Positions 60,673 to 64,000 of a stretch of 64,000 nt of DNA are shown here, in pieces. The translations under genes were made by a program, and so were the position numbers. Under the pieces are notes generated by a model. The model saw only the letters and a program-made list of their open reading frames with translations, did no database searches and was not told the origin of the DNA. The first letter of the stretch is position 1, and every line of letters begins with the position of its first letter. Source of the stretch: Sitta carolinensis. Its lineage: Eukaryota; Chordata; Aves; Passeriformes; Sittidae. The stretch covers positions 86,510,243 to 86,574,242 of the forward strand of contig CM063283.1 of the NCBI GenBank assembly GCA_032173965.1, read 5' to 3'.

Positions 60673-62870
60673 CCCGAACAGAACTTGTTAATCAATGAGA
60701 AAAATAAGACAAGAACAGTCATAATGAGAACATATTTCAGTAGGAAAAGCAGCAATGGTCAAACAGAATATTGCAGAAAAAGGGAGGGATTTATTGAGGT
60801 CAGTAATATGTTGTGAGCAGCTGGCAGTACTTTCATGTTTATTGCACATATAATTAACTGTTAGATCTTGTTGCTCTTGCTGCAGCTATTGCTTTTCAAT
60901 TAATAGCCCTGGCAAATAAGAATGTGTAGTAAAAGAAGAATCTCTCCCTTAGAGAACTTAGCAAGAGGGATGCAACACCAAGGGGAGTGCCAGCTGTCAG
61001 GACAAGATAGCAGCTTGTGCAGGGAGCATCCAAGTTGTGACTTCCAGAAATACAAAATAACAGGGTGCATTGGAAGAAGGCAGTGCTTTGGTCTCCTTTC
61101 AAGGGACAATGGTGCCTACCCCTGAGCAGTCAGGGCTGCTGCCATCTGTACAACACCCATGGGGAAAACTGCTGGTTACAGGATAATGCCAGCAAGCAGG
61201 ATAGGGAAGGATGCTGTGAAAGGCCCAAAAGAGTTTCTGAGTCACACTAGGGGAAGACACTGGTAAAGAATGCAGAACCAGGGTCTGGGGGAGGCAATTC
61301 CCCTTGTAGCATGGCTCAAAACTACAGTGAATGGAGCCGGCAAGTGTCTATTGAAGCCAGAGAGAAGAACTGCAACAGATGGAAAAGACCGAATGTCCTG
61401 GTGGGAGTCCTAGGTGGGCTGATTTAGTGCTGTGTGTGTGCCAAGGAAATACACGGGCTTAAATGACAAAAGTTTGGATGTGTTCAGAGCAGCAAAGGGA
61501 AGTTACATGAGATTCACAAAAATAGGTCAGAGTTTCAGGCTGGAGAGGCTTATAGCGATCATGTTTAATGTGAGAAGGATAAAATTCGTATTTACAAGAG
61601 AGACAGTCAAAGAAAGAGGACCAGTGATAGATGTAGGGGAAACCATCAAATTGTTGTGGATGCAAAGCGTAACTTATAAGTAACAGAAGATGAAAATAAT
61701 TGTGAAATGTTCCTTATTTTCTTGCTGGTGTGTCAGTTTTGAGAACTAACACCATCAAGGGCTTTTTCTGCAGCCCAAAATTTTAGATCCCAAAAACTCA
61801 CTTTTTGTTGTCATATATGAATTGAAACTATTTAAATAAGTCTGTGGATGACTGGAAAACAACAACAAATATTTTCGAGCTCCCTTTTTTCATATGTACT
61901 CTTAACAATTTTCTATTTGCATATATGCATAAAACACAAGCACGTAGAGTGGAAAAGCAGATTACCTTATCTTTATATTTTATTTGCTTTCTAGGCAGGA
62001 CGATTTTATTTGCTGTTTTGCCAAACTTACTATACTTAAGAACCTTAAAATTAGAGGTGTATAGAATAGTATGATTACTATTCTGAACAAGTTAAAATGT
62101 CTGGAAATCTACTGAGCTATGTTGCCTAGTTAATTTCACTTTGAGAATCTGTCTCAGTACAGAGACACAAGTGAAACTCCTTTTTCTTTCCTTCTTTGGT
62201 TTCACAGGTGTTAGATTTCAAAAGTTAATATTGATTCTCGTTTATTTGTAGTCCACCCATCCTTATGGAAAAATCTAATTAACTTTCAATCAAAAGAATA
62301 GTGGCACGCACTGAAGAAATCAATGTCAAGTTCAGATTTTCAGAGTTTTCTTTGGCAGGGTAGATTTCAACCACAGTAACAGTGAACATCTGGTCAGGAG
62401 TAGACACTCAAACTGAACATCATACCTTACTTATTTTTCTAACATCCTTGTGGGAGAAATGTAGAAAAACATAAGTATCTGTCAAGAATAGCCACAATGA
62501 GCTGTGGGCACAGGTATCAGTCACCTTCAATATCCCTTTTACATGTGCAAACACAGGGCAGATTATTAAACATCTGTTCAATACTTTCTCATCAGTAACC
62601 TATTCTGCTGAATATAAAATTATCATAAAAGATGCTTGAATTTGAGCTGCTGACACTTGTGCCAGGTATTAATTTAGAGTCATTATTTGATACTAAGCCT
62701 AGCACCATTTGCTCTTTGCTCTAATGAATCATCAGCAGTGATAAGGAATGAAAATAATGAGTTATGCATGAATGTCAAAATAAAAGGGTGCTTACTTTTT
62801 TTTGGGCTATCTTGGAATAAGCCCTATAACCCTTTAGATAGTTATAATCATCACTTTACTTATGGGTAAA
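60673..62870. other. Intergenic DNA between two LTRs
   Basis: No gene recognised. Open frames of 60-83 codons lie on both strands without domains. It does not contain retroviral coding remnants, and the two flanking LTRs are of different sequence and opposite orientation, so they are independent insertions. Confidence 0.6.
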
Positions 62871-63575
62871 TGTCCTGGGGTGACTTTATGAAGCTGAATT
62901 GTATCCCAAATTGTCTGTTCTGCTTATGCTGGATATTGAGTTCTGCGCTTTTAGAGCTCAGTCTGAGAGTGAAGGAGGTAGAAGGAAAAGCAGTGGAATT
63001 TTTTCATGGCTGTATTCAAAACATAGAGATAAGAGCTTTAGCTTGCTCTCATAGACTGTGCTGTTTGCAGCACAGACAGCAGGAGAGAGCTCTCCTTTGC
63101 TTTTAGTTAGCTTTTTTAGGTAGCTGAGGCAGAGAAGTTCCCCGGACTGTGGCTTTTCTTTTTTTTGGAACTGTTCAGCCTTGCTCTGGACCAAAAAACC
63201 ATTAAAAACACCAGGAGCTCACACCTGTGGCCCACTGGGGCCCAGGACACAGTATTTTCCAGTGTTGGAGGGACTGAGAGGCACACAGTGAGCTGAGAAA
63301 CACCCACAGAGGACTCTCTCTGAACTACAGAAGGACTTTCTGAATTTGCCATCTCTTCAGAACAGCAAGGTGTTTTATTGTTTAATATTATTAATTTTGT
63401 CATTATTCATTTTTTATGCTTGTGAATACTTTCCTTATTAAATAAACAGATTTTTTCCACTTTTATTGAAGGAAGCTTATCTTCTGAACAGGGGGAGGGA
63501 AGGGCCATTGAATTTCACCCTTTAGGGAATCATCCCTTTGGAAGTACCCTTCCAAATTTGTCCCAAACCAGGACA
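62871..63575 (+). mobile_element. Solo LTR of an avian endogenous retrovirus with intact ends
   Basis: Starts 'tgtcctggggtgac' and ends 'cccaaaccaggaca', giving a perfect 8-nt inverted terminal pair (TGTCCTGG/CCAGGACA). Flanked by a perfect 5-nt direct repeat GTAAA (62,866-62,870 and 63,576-63,580), the integration duplication. An AATAAA lies at 63,441-63,446. 705 nt with no internal region, so it is a recombined solo LTR. A 5-nt duplication fits an ERVL-like lineage better than ERV1 (4) or ERVK (6). Confidence 0.92.
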
Positions 63576-63580
63576 GTAAA

Positions 63581-64000
63581 TTTCCCATCAGAAGCTTGGA
63601 CTGGGTGAGAAAACTTTCATAAATTTTTATAACTTTTCATAACTTTTAAAACTTTCATAAATGAAAGTCAGCCACCCACATACATTCAACTTCAATATTA
63701 CATGATGATAAATATTGATAATATTTGCTGTGGTGCACATTGTCTTCATGAAGGCAAGCCACAGACAGTTCAGTGCCAGGGCATCCTGAGATTTATGCCA
63801 GTGTTAAAATCCTACGTGTGAGGTAGAGAAACTTGCACCAAAAAAATGAGCCCTGTGTACATGTAACATTGGAACATTGCCAGGAACAAGACATATTGGT
63901 TCCTTGTCTCCAAGTCTACCTTTACTTCCCTTTGGCTTTCAGGTGACTGAAACCTACAGAAAGGAACAGAAGAACAGGCTGAAACTTTTCATTCATCTCA
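63581..64000. other. Intergenic DNA to right window edge
   Basis: AT-rich sequence with a short tandem 'cataa(a/c)ttttat'-like patch at about 63,617-63,665. No gene recognised. Confidence 0.55.

Noticed and set aside
60673..62870. Interval between the two LTRs as a provirus interior
   Set aside because: The LTRs differ in sequence and orientation, and no gag, pol or env motifs are present between them.
56342..64000. First exon of SLC9A2 expected downstream
   Set aside because: No leader exon with the HVQIPFEITLW-type motif was found; it probably lies beyond the window.
1..64000. CRISPR arrays, tRNA or rRNA genes, prokaryotic operons
   Set aside because: No regular spacer arrays, no cloverleaf or rRNA signatures recognised, and the gene structure is plainly vertebrate.

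Overview
This window is vertebrate nuclear DNA, almost certainly from a bird. Genes are split into short exons with GT-AG introns. The interspersed repeats include at least seven CR1-type LINE fragments with the avian 3' tail (ATTCTGTGAT-like). Two solo LTRs resemble endogenous-retrovirus families I associate with passerine and other avian genomes; that attribution is from memory and is an inference. There is no prokaryotic content.

Layout: about 1-10,594 is gene-free sequence with three CR1 fragments. About 10,595-23,518 (+) is a complete interleukin-18 receptor accessory protein gene (IL18RAP): ten coding exons, 570 codons, three Ig domains, one membrane span and a cytoplasmic TIR domain. 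About 23,519-25,370 is its 3' UTR plus intergenic DNA. About 25,370-26,070 is a CpG-richer candidate promoter/5' UTR. About 26,071-56,341 (+) is a complete Na+/H+ exchanger gene of the NHE4 type (SLC9A4): twelve coding exons, 780 codons. About 56,342-64,000 is 3' UTR/intergenic DNA with a GC-rich repeat-like island, a minus-strand LTR and a plus-strand solo LTR with a perfect 5-bp target duplication.

I derived every exon junction by reading acceptors and donors. All reading phases close: no frameshift or in-frame stop was found in either gene. The order IL18RAP then SLC9A4, on the same strand, matches the conserved IL1R-cluster neighbourhood of tetrapods (IL18R1-IL18RAP-SLC9A4-SLC9A2). The neighbours IL18R1 and SLC9A2 are not visible and should lie just outside. 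The two genes are neighbours by ancestry and have unrelated jobs: cytokine signalling in leukocytes, and epithelial pH/volume control.

I did not find a previously undescribed system. The observations most worth checking are repeat-built splice acceptors, a potential soluble IL18RAP form by intron retention, an intragenic CpG-rich island over one SLC9A4 exon, unusual substitutions next to conserved exchanger residues, and a clean solo LTR.
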